Source: Scleropages formosus
Taxonomy: Eukaryota; Chordata; Actinopteri; Osteoglossiformes; Osteoglossidae
Direction of reading: 5' to 3'
Assembly (NCBI RefSeq): GCF_900964775.1
Contig: NC_041818.1
Location: 16,329,332 to 16,393,331 of the forward strand
DNA: 64,000 nucleotides
Shown piece by piece: positions 1 to 11,597 of this stretch. Position numbers and translations under genes: made by a program. The notes below the pieces were generated by a model. It was not told the origin of the DNA and ran no database searches. It saw only the letters and a list, made by a program, of their open reading frames with translations. Position 1 is the first letter of the stretch, and each line of letters starts with the position of its first letter.

Positions 1-97
1 CTGTGGACAAGGTTATTGTGCATGATAAACAGTGATTTGTTATTTGTTGACAAAACACACTGATTCCACTTTTTATTATATTTCTCAAAATGAGTAG

Positions 98-299
98 GTG
101 GGTGTGGTGGTTTGGCCTGTGCCTGCTGTGTGGTGGGTCTGGGGTTCGAGTCCTGCTTGGGGTGCCTTGTGGCAGAGTGGTGGCCTGTCCAGGGTGTGTC
201 CCCTCCTCTTTCAGCCTTGCGCCCTGTGTTGCCGGGTAGGCTGCGGCTCACTGCGACCCTCCTTGGAACAAGCGGTTATAGCAATTTAAAAAAAAAAAA
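98..299 (+). repeat. tRNA-headed SINE, family A, copy 1
   Basis: Starts with a tRNA-like head: a diverged A box around GGTGTGGTGG and a perfect B box GGTTCGAGTCC. Then come the CTTGGGGTGCCTTG, GTCCAGGGTGTGTCCCC and TTGCCGGGTAGGCTGCGG body blocks, ending ACAAGCGGTTATAG plus A-rich tail. Family consensus is about 210 bp. Confidence 0.75.
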
Positions 300-349
300 T
301 ACACTTATGTAGGTCTCTACTTTGAAATAGACTAGAAGATGAATTAAAT

Positions 350-748
350 TTTATTTATTCTTTTAGCAGACACTTTTCTGCAAAGAAACGTTATGCTGTT
401 ATTAGTCCAAGGTGATTTATGGTGGTGGATATGCTGTACTGTACTATGTACTATGATCAATATAAGTACAGCAATACATCAAGGGAAATTTAGTTGCACC
501 ATTATCCATCACTAGGCGATCACACACACATTAAGTTACACACACAAACACTACAGTCAATATAGATTCCCCAGTTCACCTGAAACACACATCTTGAGAC
601 CGTGGGAGGAAACCAGAGCAGACAGCGAAATCCCACATGAACACAGGGAGAACGTGCGAACTTCAGACTGCCTCGTCGAGAATCAAATACACATCTGAAC
701 CCTGAGTCCAGGAACAGCAAGGCACTGGTGCTGCCACTGTGCCATTAA
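350..748 (-). repeat. tRNA-headed SINE, family B (V-SINE/DANA-like), diverged
   Basis: Reverse copy: tail TTTAGCAGACACTTTTCTGC, core GAGACCGTGGGAGGAAACC and ACACAGGGAGAACGTGC, head GGTGCTGCCACTGTGCCAT. Confidence 0.6.
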
Positions 749-1410
749 TTTCATAATTTGTCTTGGCACCAAAACATTATTGCAGACAGTTTAAACAAAA
801 GTAAAATGGATTTTACTGTACAACTTCATACAGCGCTTGCCCTTCTTCATCACTGATCAGTTTCAATCTAAGGATAAGTAAGGAGCGATACTATGAAGCA
901 AACAATGTATGCTAAATATGACATTTAAAATACATTATTATTTAAAATAATATTTTCTGCTACGTGCTATTGCTTTTGTACACTGAATTAAAATATGAAC
1001 ATTTACATGTATTCATTTACATGTTACTTATGTATTGATTTACATATTACAATTTTTTAACTGCTGATGTAAGATGGTACTGCTGTGACAGTGTTTGGGT
1101 GTGTAATATTACCAAACACCCACTGCCTCAGGCTGTGTTACGCAACAGATACATGAAACACATGAATCAATATTAGGCCATCTTAATTTTCTCTCAGTCA
1201 GGGGCATAGATATGCAGCCAAAAGCAGAATATTACCATTATTCTCGTCTGATGGCTGTAATATGGCACAAGATAGAGTTAAAGTAACGTTGCCATTGAAC
1301 AAAAAATACTTGTCAAAATGAAATTCGTAGCAACTTTTACTGACGAAACATACGGTAGAGGAGCAAGGGATGTCACCTTGTAATAATATTTCACTCTTGC
1401 TGGAAGACAG

Positions 1411-1595
1411 GGGGTGTGGTGGCACATGGGTTGAACCAGGTCCTGCTCTCCGGTGGGTCTGGGGTTCAAGCCCCCCTGGGGGTGCTGTGTGATGGACTGG
1501 TGTCCTGTCCTGTCCTGGGTGTGTCCCCTCCCCCTCCTGTGTAGCCAGGTTAGGCTCTGGCTCCCTGTGACCCTGCATGGGAGAAGTGGTTCACA

Positions 1596-1627
<32 letters not shown>
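1411..1627 (+). repeat. tRNA-headed SINE, family A, copy 2, with (TG)n tail
   Basis: Head GGGGGTGTGGTGGCACATGG, B box GGTTCAAGCCC, family body, 3' end AAGTGGTTCACACAGTG followed by a (TG) run to about 1627. Confidence 0.75.
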
Positions 1628-1628
<1 letters not shown>

Positions 1629-1794
1629 GGGGGAGCACACTTGAGTAAGGTAATTAATTACCTTGAATTTTTATATAGTAAGAATACCGAGCATAAATAA
1701 CTGTGAAGTCGATAATCTAACATTATAAGTCGCCTTGGACAAAGGGTACTGCTAAATAAACGTTAAAAACAATAAACCAAATTGATATGCAGTA

Positions 1795-1945
1795 TGTCCT
1801 GCTGGCAGACAGCCCGCTCGCTACCTCCGGTACCTCCGTAAAGCCCGTCTGACCCACTGACACACATCAGCATCCCTGTACGTGCGGCACGCGACCTTCG
1901 CAGCGCAGTGACGACACAGTGGGCGGAGCCAGGGCCGTTTAAAAA
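1795..1945. promoter_or_regulatory. Possible CpG/GC-box promoter fragment upstream of ccni2
   Basis: A short CpG-rich stretch carries a GTGGGCGGAGCC GC box near 1919-1930. In human the neighbour beyond CCNI2 is KIF3A, on the opposite strand. I looked for a kif3a first coding exon on the - strand and found none, so ownership of this element is unknown. It could be a distal ccni2 start or the edge of the neighbour's promoter. Confidence 0.25.
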
Positions 1946-2959
1946 CACTGCACATACAGGCAGTGAGGGTACATTTCCATTTCGCATCAGTGTCTCGTCT
2001 GCTCTTACTGTGTTTTATTACAGCGTATATCGTTCCGATATGACTTCGCGCTTTGTCATTTAGTACTTATTTATACGGGGTTGTTTTTTTTTTTTCGTAT
2101 TGCTACACACAACGAAATACTCAATCCATAAGCCATCAAGAAGCTGGTGTTTAGTGTTGTTTTTGTTGTTGTCTTGCGTGGAAATGGAGCAGCGAAGGTA
2201 GAAAAACTGAGAAGACCAATGCTCTTTGTCTCGGAGGAGTCTCGTCTTTTTGCAAACGGAGTGGTAAGGCTCTTACTTGGCGTGTGTTTTGACACCGCAG
2301 CACTTCTGCCAGCCCGGGTTTGTTTACATGGCTCCGAAGAAATATTACTGTAAGGATATCCGTGTTCACGCGAACAGAGAATAAAACGCGCGTTGAGAGA
2401 TGAGCTGCTCAGTTGTTCTGAAGGTTTTGTTCCTCTTCTGACGACACTGTTGCGCTGCGGTAACCAGGAACAGCTGGTATGATCAGCTTGTGAATGTGTG
2501 TGTAATGTTTTAATGTATTTTTTTTTTTTTATTTCGGTGTCGATTTGTGTGAAGTAAACTATTTTTTTTTTTTTTTTTTGTTCTTGTTCTTCTAATTTTT
2601 TTTGTAGTCAGTCTAAATAGAAAGGTGCTTCCCGTTGTATTTCACTGTCAGAACTAAAAAAAAATAGTTCTTTGGAACCGAGTCATTTTGTACATTTTTA
2701 GTGACATGGATTACATTATTTTAATTTTATATGACTGAGAGGTCCTGATGAGTTCGTGCTTTTAGTTAGAATAATTGCTTAACGCGCGCACACAAAAAGC
2801 CCTATACATACGTATGCTATAGTAACTGATGTAAACAAATGGAGGAAGTTCCCGGACTAATCCACCAGTCCAGTGTCTTATGAACTTTCAGTTTTACTTC
2901 AGAAGATACTGTACCTAAAGGGTAAACTGCTGCTGTGTAGTAAAGTGCACCTTCCTGAA

Positions 2960-3048
2960 ACAGTGGAGCATTGTATTGTTTCTCCCCCCCCCCCGCAGCA
3001 GGTGTGCGGACCCCCCAGGGAAAGCTGGCCGCCCCCGAGCAGCTCGTC
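2960..3048 (+). promoter_or_regulatory. ccni2 5'UTR / CpG-rich promoter-proximal segment
   Basis: The sequence turns abruptly GC- and CpG-rich from about 2985 and stays so through exon 1, in contrast to the AT-rich flanks. This is the usual look of a vertebrate CpG-island start. No clear TATA box is seen. An upstream noncoding exon is possible, because CpG-containing sequence also lies at 1800-1940 and 2270-2480, but I cannot fix its borders. Confidence 0.4.
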
Positions 3049-6000
3049 ATGAGGTGCCCGGGACCTGCGGACGGGCGGCTCGCGGGGCGGCTCGCGGACG
3101 CCTTGGCTCGAGAGGCGCGTCTCTGGAAAGCACCCGTCTTCAAGAACGGCTCCATTCAGGTGAGCTGCGCTCAGCGCTCGTGCTCTGAGCCCAGCGCGTG
3201 TGTCGCTTCGCCGGGATTCATCTCTGCTCTGAGTCTGTGTGTGTGTGTTTTATTTATTTGTTTTTTTTCTCCCTTTCTTTCTCCCCTCTCGCCCTCTTCC
3301 TTCTCCAGGGCACAGATATTTTGGCGTGCCAGCAAGAGGAGGTGATTTTATGGCTAGGGAGACTGAGCCAGACTTTTTCCTTTTGTCCACAAACGTTTGC
3401 CCTTGCAGTAAGCATTTTGAACAGGCTCCTGGCATCAGTAAAGGTAAACAGAAAATACGCAACAGTAGTCCCCGACTTACGACACGCGCTACTTACGATT
3501 GCCGAGGCTTACAGTGGCTGTGCCGTCCAAATGCTTATATTGAACAGCTGGTGGTGTAGTGGTTAGAGCTGCTGTCTTTGGACCTAAAGGTTGCAGATTT
3601 GATGCCCACCTCCATTGTAGTGCCTGTGAGCAAGGTACTTACTATAAATTGCTCTGGTAAAATTACCCAGCTGTATAAATGGGTGAATAACTCTAAGTCG
3701 CTTTGGAGAAAAGCGTCAGATAAATGTAAATGTTTTATTTCGGAGGACCGCTGTTCACGAGTCACCATATTTCTTATTGACTTGGTCAGGGTGTCTGTTA
3801 GTGGTTGTGTTTTAGTGACAAAAATGTTTCACTTACAGAACATTTCATTTGTGATTCCATTGAAGTTACTTGTGTCAGTATTCTGGTGATGCAGAAAAAG
3901 TGAAAAGAAAAAACAGAAAATGAAAGTGAAAATAACAGTCCATCTCGAAAGTGTGTGTAATACCTCACTGTATTTATACTGTTATTCTATATTAGTATTA
4001 TAGTAACATGAAAAATGTGTGAAATTAGTGAAAAATTATAACAAAGCCCTATGATACAACATGGCATTAATGTGTGTTAAATCATCAGGATATATAAATA
4101 TTTGTATGATAATGTGTAAAGAGGTTTGTGATTTAAGATGACATTTACTTACACCGAGGTCACTGGAATGGAATCCAATCATAAGCTGAAGACTGTCTGT
4201 ATTGGTGTTACCTTAAATGCTAGTCACAGATATACAAGGGTAAACCTTTTTCAAAATTCTGCTTGTTCTGTCACAGACACAGCCCAAATATCTTCGATGC
4301 ATAGCCATTACATCTCTGATCCTTGCTGCCAAAGTCAATGAAGAGGATGAGGTAATTGCCTAGCTTTCTTATGAATGACTAAAACTATTTTACATCAATA
4401 TATGTTCATGGGCTGTCAATGTTTAAGACACTTTAGCCATTAGTGAAGTATACATTTTATTAGGATTTGTGTCTTCCAGTGTCATTAATAATTTGCCATC
4501 ACAAAGCACCCATCATTTAAAAAAAAAAAAAAAAAAAGTCAAACAATTGAATGCATTCAAAAATATGTTTATTACATTACAAGACACAGGTTAAATAAAG
4601 CTGCATTTTATTGTTTCACTTTGTTGTTAGGTGATTGTGTCTGTGAAGGACGTTGCAGTGCAGAGTGCGTGTAATTGTTCAACAGCAGAGATTGTTCGCA
4701 TGGAGAGGATCATACTAGCTAAACTCCACTGGGACCTTTACTCTGCAACAGCAGTTGACTTTGTCCATATTGTAAGTAGCAGGTGTACCTCTTTTACTTT
4801 CCACTGACTCTGAAACGCTTTGGAAAAAACAATGTAACATTTGTCTTGCAAATGGAGTATTGGTCCATGATGTTTTGCATCCATTGAATTTGGCACCTAA
4901 AAAGGAATGTTTTTGACAGCCTAAAAGCAATTATTCTGACTTCTGACCTCTCTTTTTTCACCAGCTCTTTTAAAGCTGTCACAAAATGTTGGGAGTTCAG
5001 AATTATGCATTTATGGCCAAGGCACTTAACTATTAAGTGTATGCCAAATACATGTAGACACATTCATAAGTAAAATGTATATTCCCTTAATTTTAAGTAC
5101 TCATTTTTTTGTCCTTAATAATTAGGGTAATTTCTAAATAGACTGACTCTTAACTGTACAAGTCAAGGTGTGGACTTGGGTGGTAAATCCTGAGTTTCTT
5201 TTTCCCCTGTCTAGGACAAAATCTCATATCAGTCCAGCATTTGAGTGTTTTCACACTACTAAACATGTAAACACATTTTCTGCTTCTATTTAAACTGAGA
5301 AGTCTGTAAGCCGGTTTTAAAAGTAAAACAAATTATTCTTTAACAAAACTCCTTCAATTTAAAACACTTGCACAGCTTGATCATCTGAACCACTGACCTT
5401 GCGCAGCTGTCAAAGCAATACTGCATTGAAACGATAGAAGGAGAGACCAATAGAAAATTAAGTCCTATTTAACCTTTTCTTTTAGTGGTGCAGAGTATTG
5501 CTAACAGTGTAAAGGAACATAGTTTAAGATTTAGTTCTGCAACATCCTCAGTTTGTAGTTGATTAATTTTTGGGTACATCCCAAATGCAAAATTTTATTG
5601 CCCCCTCAATGTATTCTACATTCAGCTGTGTGGTCATTTTTTTTCTGAAGAAAAAAAAAATCATAAATCCCCCATACCTTCGGATGTTAGAAATGTAGGA
5701 TTGTGGTTACTAAAACCCAAAAACACTTTTTTCCAGATTAACAATGTGTAAACTTTTTTTTTTTTGTTTTTCTCTTTCACATACCATGGCTTATTTGCTA
5801 GACATCAAAGATTTGTAAGCACAAGACAAGAACATAGTGCACCAAGAGCCACAAGTCAGGAACAAACAATGACATTAGCTTGGGCTAGAATCCAAAGGTC
5901 GACCTTCTAGTCAACTGGTTTACAGGCAAACAAGCAGAGCACATTGCAGAAACAGATAGGGCAGGGGGCTACAAAGATGAGGATGTAGCATGAGCATGGG

Positions 6001-6795
6001 GTGATGTGGCTGGGTGTCCTGAATGTCCATAGCACTGGGAGGAGTAATGTTGAAGATGTGTTTCCGTCTCCATTGTGACGATTGCAGTTCCATGGCCTGG
6101 TGATGTCTGGCCACCCCCATCTGGCCCACCAGTGTGCTCAGAAGATGCCTTGCCTCCAGGCGGCGCTGTGGACCAGACAAGTGCAGCACTGTATGGCCTG
6201 CCACCAGCTCTCGCAGTTCAAAGGTTCCACACTGGCCTTGGCAATCATTACTTTGGAGCTGGAGAGGCTGACTCCTGAGTGGTTCTCTGTTTTTACAGAT
6301 CTGCTAAAGAAAGCACAGGTAGGAGTACATCTTAAGTCAATCGCAAAGTCCATACCCTGTGTTCAGTACATATTTTGGAGTATTTAAATTAAAGATGGTG
6401 TAAACTCAAAACATGAATGAATGGAAGAACATGGTGTATTGACAATATGATGACCTAGATTGTGGTCCTCAAATGTCACTCTGAAGGACCTTTTCATTCT
6501 CTTTGAGGTTGACAGCATGGAGCTGATCCGCTGCAAGGAAATGGCAGACGAATACCTCGGCTGCCTCGAGTTCTCGCTCCAGCCCAGTGTGGTATACATC
6601 TTTGATCCAGCCAGCGTAGCAGGCTTTCAGAGTGACAGCACAGAGACTGCAGGTCAGCTGAAGAGGGTTAAAGTGGACAGCATGGTGGAGGAGTTCTATG
6701 ATGGGTTCAAATGTCTGTACAACGAAGAGATGACAGCAGAGGACGGGGGCGAGAGTGCATCCCCATGCCCACCGCTGAAGCCTCCTATCAGTTGA
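3049..6795 (+). CDS. ccni2: Cyclin I-like protein (cyclin I2), six coding exons
   Basis: Six exons join in phase: 3049-3159, 3309-3443, 4277-4351, 4631-4771, 6088-6318 and 6508-6795 (981 nt, 326 aa). The start ATG at 3049 gives [11 protein letters not shown], which fits the cyclin I N-terminus. Family landmarks are [27 protein letters not shown] in exon 2 (cyclin box helix 1-2), [10 protein letters not shown] and ILAAK in exon 3, [21 protein letters not shown] in exon 4, [20 protein letters not shown] in exon 5, and the C-terminal [12 protein letters not shown] followed by [10 protein letters not shown]. Cyclin I proteins are atypical cyclins of the G/I group, linked to CDK5 and cell survival. 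CCNI and CCNI2 are close paralogs; I choose ccni2 because SEPTIN8 and SOWAHA lie next door, as in human 5q31. The protein is somewhat shorter than human CCNI (about 377 aa). Exon 5 overlaps a septin8 exon on the other strand. Confidence 0.85.
3543..3740 (+). repeat. tRNA-headed SINE, family C, in ccni2 intron 2
   Basis: Head CAGCTGGTGGTGTAGTGGTT, body GTGAGCAAGGTACTTACTAT and TACCCAGCTGTATAAATGGG, tail TAAGTCGCTTTGGAGAAAAG and AAATGTAAATG. Confidence 0.7.
5594..5599 (-). terminator. Candidate poly(A) signal for the long septin8 isoform
   Basis: AATAAA on the - strand, about 540 bases past the TGA of the antisense last exon. It is the only canonical signal I noticed between that stop and ccni2 exon 4. 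It lies within ccni2 intron 4. Confidence 0.3.
6138..6303 (-). CDS. septin8: Alternative last coding exon of septin8, antisense to ccni2 exon 5
   Basis: Exon 9 of septin8 ends GAT AAG AAA AA before GTAAGG (12729), needing one more base. At 6304-6305 the - strand has a CTTTCTTTAG acceptor. The first exon base (6303, C) completes AAC, and the frame then runs open for 54 codons to TGA at 6140-6138. The product has the segment [19 protein letters not shown] and then [22 protein letters not shown]. From memory, the long human SEPTIN8 isoform (483 aa) ends with the same exon: N at the junction, ten variable residues, [19 protein letters not shown], and a WWPAIQCCSC tail. Adding this exon here gives 1446 nt, or 481 aa. 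The exon lies wholly inside ccni2 exon 5 (6088-6318), so both strands code. A Cys cluster (CCTC) could be S-acylated. Use in this species is not proven by sequence alone. Confidence 0.75.
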
Positions 6796-7360
6796 GTTTA
6801 TCGGGTGTGGTCTGAGCTGGTTTCAAAAAGGCAATGTAGGACTGCATTGGTCTTTTAAGCACTCTTGTCTTGGTGCTTCCTCTTAAATGCTGCATTTATA
6901 AATATACATGCCATCTGTTTTTGCATATTTCTGGGTAAACACTATTAGCATCTTAATTTCAACCTTTATGGAATTTTTTTACTGCAAGTTCATGTTTTGA
7001 TAAAAGTAATTTTTTAACTGCTGATATTTCCAAAAGTTCTGGAATACCAAATTCCTACTCTTGCCAAGCCCTCATCTTTTTGCAGTATGTCAGTGTTCCT
7101 GTACTGTTGCAGAAAATATTATGGCTAAGGCTAAGAATTTCCAGTAAATGTACAGAAATGCTTCAGTAAATGAGGACAATAAGGTAAATGTAAGGGCAGC
7201 TAATCTCTCTTAAGCAATTTTATTGTAAAGCCATTATTTATTACTGTGAAAAGAATTTTTGATTTAAGTTGTAGCAAGACCCAAAACTGCATAAGCACTT
7301 TGTATATTTTTGCATAAATACTGTGAAGTAACTTTTGTTATAGTCAACATTTTTAAGTAA
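6796..7360 (+). other. ccni2 3'UTR and septin8-facing tail
   Basis: AT-rich sequence after the ccni2 stop, without further open frame. No perfect AATAAA was found on the + strand before 7360 (CATAAA occurs near 7312), so the exact end is unknown. The canonical septin8 3' end comes from the other side at about 7525, making the two genes tail-to-tail. Confidence 0.35.
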
Positions 7361-7462
7361 ATGTATCTACCAGATGCTTGCTGTGTTTTTTTTTTTTTTG
7401 TGAAAGGAATTAGAAATGTTTTAGTAGCTGCATTTCACACAAGAACAAAAATTTTTCCACAA

Positions 7463-7463
<1 letters not shown>

Positions 7464-7507
<44 letters not shown>
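7464..7507 (+). repeat. A44 homopolymer
   Basis: Uninterrupted A run just beyond the likely septin8 3' end. Other long A/T runs lie at 8779-8806, 11566-11595, 13098-13121, 16660-16682, 28538-28557, 45416-45437 and 51825-51865. Confidence 0.9.
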
Positions 7508-7509
<2 letters not shown>

Positions 7510-7524
7510 CAAATCCAGATGCAA

Positions 7525-8778
7525 TCTAGAAGTTTATAGAAAGACTTTATTGGTAGCAAGCAAATACAAATGGTACCATTGTTGATAGCACTTATGAGGA
7601 TATGAAGATGCATTAATTAAATGGAGGGAAGGAAAATTCCAAATTTCTTCTTACTGTAATAATATTCCAAATCAATATTACATTTTCAACCCAAAGCCAT
7701 GACTTTATTCAGCACAACCAATATCAAGACTGGCATTCATGAGACATTTAAGTTATGGAGAGCCAGTGAAAACTGACAGATACAAAGTGCAGATTTGTAC
7801 TGATGGCACCAACACAGGTCCCTGCAAAAGCTTGGGAATCAAATAACATTGACAGCCACACCATCACAGCAGGGATATGAATAGTCAATAGGCATTACAA
7901 CAGCAGGTTGGCGAAGCTGAAAAACGTCCAGTAAACAACATGATGCGCTTGCAGGAAGCTTCTGTCGAATGTCACACAGGAAGTCATGCTGTCGTGCACC
8001 AGCTTGTAGAGCAAAGATTGAGCTGAGCTGGACTGGACTGGGGGAGCTCAAAGTGTGATGCAAGAAGAGGGAGTTTAATGCTTGACACACTTAAAGTACT
8101 CAATACATGTGTCAAACCTGAACATACTCAGTCACTCCTCTCTGGGGGATATTTGGCTTTTAAAAATCTTCTAATTTAAATTCCTTCCTGAAGTTAAGGA
8201 GCACGCACTTGGAAGACTAAAGAAGCTACAGGAAAAAGACAGAACATCAGGTCACTGGCCAGCGCATTGGATCATCATAAGCTATAAAATGACTCATAAG
8301 TCAGGCTGCTTCATAAAATGCATACTAATACAGGAGTTAATGAAACACTGGTAAACAATATTTAGCATGTGTTGAACAGCAGGGACAAAGTGTAACCGGA
8401 AGGTAATCCTTGGCTACTTCTGCATTTCCTAATACATAACGCTGTAAACAAAATAGCACGAGTTTTACAAAGTGATGCAAGTTGGTCAGATAAGTAAAAG
8501 CCCTTTCAAAAATGTAAGAACTAAGTAAATGTACTATGCCTAATCCAGTAAAAGAAAGAAGAAAGAATCCACTAGAAGAAAGGAAACTCAATTCCTGAAA
8601 CAGGGTTTCCTTAATTAACATCTAGTTCCTCACCAGTTATGATTATCAGGGATAAAATACAAAAGGATCATGGACCAATTAAACTTACTGCAAGAACCAT
8701 TCCAAACACTGCTTTTCTTCATTCTTTAAAACAATAGAACAGGGTAATCAAAGCAAACCATTGTTTAAATACTGCAAG

Positions 8779-8811
<33 letters not shown>

Positions 8812-11117
8812 ATATTGCATAAAAGCACAAAATACAATATGGGCTACAATACTATGAGGATACAAGTTTTACTTTAAATGTGCCATAGCTGAAGTTGCAA
8901 TAATACAGCTGACAGTCCACTTTGTAAACTGGTAGTTCCACTAACATTTGGGTTATTTAAAAGCAAGAATGGAACAATACCACGTTTTCTCTATAAGGTT
9001 AGTGTATAAATTGCATAGATAAATTAATCTGTAACATTAGCTGTTGCTGTGCTTTGTTCCCCACTGTGCTTCTGAGTCAGGAAGCAGGCAGCACAAGGAC
9101 AGGTATTTGTGGTGCAGTGACTTAGAAACCACTTTGTGTCATTTTCATATGAATTTTGAAGAAATGCATTGCAAAGCAAGTCATCCACTGTATGCCATAA
9201 CGATACATTGCTGATTCATGGTCAAGATGAAAGAAGATACAACCAAAACAGTTCCCTGTATTTCCCTGTACTGTGCTCATTTCTTCTTATAGTAAAACAT
9301 GTGCAAAGAAACTCAAAGTGTTAAGTTTTTCATATTTGTAAGTCACACTATCGATAATATTCTTTTATCACCTTTTTACAGTTCTTTCTAACACCCTCCA
9401 TCAGGAAAACTTAATATATTTTGAAATGACATGCTTCAAAACAAAGAGGGGTGCTAAAGAAGACAAAGTTGCAGTTAGAAGTTTTAAAACACCAATACAA
9501 TACATGGCTCAAACCTACTGTGTCTGTTCCTTTTTCTGACTCAGTGTCCTTTTCATTGTACATTAAGAGGACATAAACTCCAGTTCAGCCTAGAGTCATG
9601 TGAACAACAAAAATGATTCTATACTACAGTAGTGATCTTTTGGCACACTTCCTCATAAGTCCTCACATCACAATACAAGAAATAAGCTCTACTGCCTTTT
9701 CCTAAAGCACACATTTTCATCTGAAGCTGTTTTGATGGTGGTTTGTTTAAAAAAAAAAAAAAAACCTACACCAGTATTGGCATGTATATCTAAATTGATG
9801 CAGAATTTCAGATGTATCCTTACATTTTGAATGTTAGCTTTTGTACTGTAGCTGCCAGCCATAATCTCAAAGCTGTAATGTTAAGTACTTTTATTATGCT
9901 TTTAAGTACTTATTATGCAATACATAAGTAGGAAGCAGGAAGTACCCAGAGAAAAGCATGCAAATTGAAGGGAAGGTGGTTCCTTCCTGAAAAACATGCA
10001 AAACCACACTCATTCAGTATGGAAAATGCCATGCCATGCCATACAATATTATATTTAAAAAAAAAAAAAAAAAAAAGATTTGGAAGACAACTGTGAGTCA
10101 TGCTTCCGGAAACTTAATCACCGTTTCAATTTTGCAAGAAAGTCAAAATGCTGATGAACACACAGAATTTAAAAAAGAAAAATCAAGAATTTAAGAAAAA
10201 GGAAACAAAGTATTTTGCCATAAACATTTTTCAAAGTACAAAACAATGGCTAAATGTGTCCAAAACAGAAACATACCAAAGGCCCCAATATGAAGCAAAC
10301 ATCAAGTTCTGCAACACCTCCAAAGAGACTGATTTTATCTACTCATCAACCCTTTAGAGACTGCATATTCTTAGCCAGCAAACTAAGTGTTGGTTGAAGC
10401 TGCTTTGTCTTTCTCTGGCTCTGTAAACTGAAACACTCACACACACACTATTGCTCTATGTAGTACTAATAAAAATTCTCCTTTCGATATCAGTATAATT
10501 ACTAATTATCTTTAAGTTCTTAAAATATACATATAAAAGACTACGATTAATATAAAACAGCACCAAGTTAACAGATGACTTTAGACTGGCATTTATCAGT
10601 GGTAAATAGCATTTCGATATATAAATACACATACTCTTTATATTACGTTATTTTTGCAAGTAAAACAAGTCAGGCTCAGTCTGGCTCAGATTTAAGACAA
10701 CATTTGATGCTGAAAAAGTAGTAAATGCTTTAACACTTAGTGCTAATCTACATATACGCCAGAGCTTGACAACCTGGGTTTATGCGACACAGCATACTAA
10801 AAATGTATCAAGTACTTGACATCAATTGTGTTTGCATAGGTTCCATGAGTTCTGTTTTCTTTTATTCTCAAAATAAGCAATTATGAATGACAGACAAATC
10901 ACCCTCTGAGATTAAAAAGTATATATAAAAAGTCTTCCATTGATCCTAGAAAAAAATGGTTACTCTGCCAGTCACAATGTGCTGAACTTTTTCCAATCTC
11001 AAGTATCTTTGGTCCACTTACACTATATTGTTATGGAATGTCAAAAAAAAAAAAAAACCCATTCACGTGCCTATTGATGGAAATCCGTAGTTGGCTTGGA
11101 TGGCTTGTTCCCATAAA
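7525..11117 (-). other. Probable 3'UTR of canonical septin8 mRNA
   Basis: This 3.6 kb stretch has no coding signal on either strand. It follows directly after the inferred septin8 stop at 11118. On the - strand an AATAAA lies at 7551-7546 (another at 7708-7703), so cleavage near 7525 is plausible. The stretch is AT-rich and contains A-tracts at 8779-8806 and around 9750 and 10060. Long 3'UTRs are usual in the SEPT6/8/11 group. The assignment is inference. Confidence 0.5.
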
Positions 11118-11565
11118 TTAACTGAAAGAAGAAAAACATGATAAAATATAACAAAAAATAGATGAAAATAAACGGATTAAATCAAATATCAATCAGCATG
11201 ATAAATCGTGTAGAATGAATTCAAACTTTATGTAGCACTTTAACAGAGGTGAAGTGAAGGCATAATGATGCTGGGAACAATAAATTCATTTTACACGGTG
11301 ATCAAACCAAACCATAAAAGAAAGTAATGCAAGGTGGCAGGGTGAAATTCTGTAAAGTATCAGAATAGCAGCCCAAAACTCTGCATGGTCAGTTTTGTTA
11401 CTGTAGAGGGCGCTACAAACACTTCCACAGCAGTTTGACTAAAGTCCAGAGTCCCACTCACTCACCCACCATGTCTTCAGAAGTTTAACAAGAATTTGTG
11501 CTTTTCATAATGAACGTTTTTAAGGTTACAGAATAAATATGTTGATATATGTCTTTTGGTGATAG

Positions 11566-11597
<32 letters not shown>

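Noticed and set aside
1-2950. First exon of kif3a, the next gene in human
   Set aside because: No kinesin motor N-terminus is visible on the - strand.
3535-3889. Open frames in ccni2 intron 2
   Set aside because: They come from the family C SINE and its AT-rich flank.
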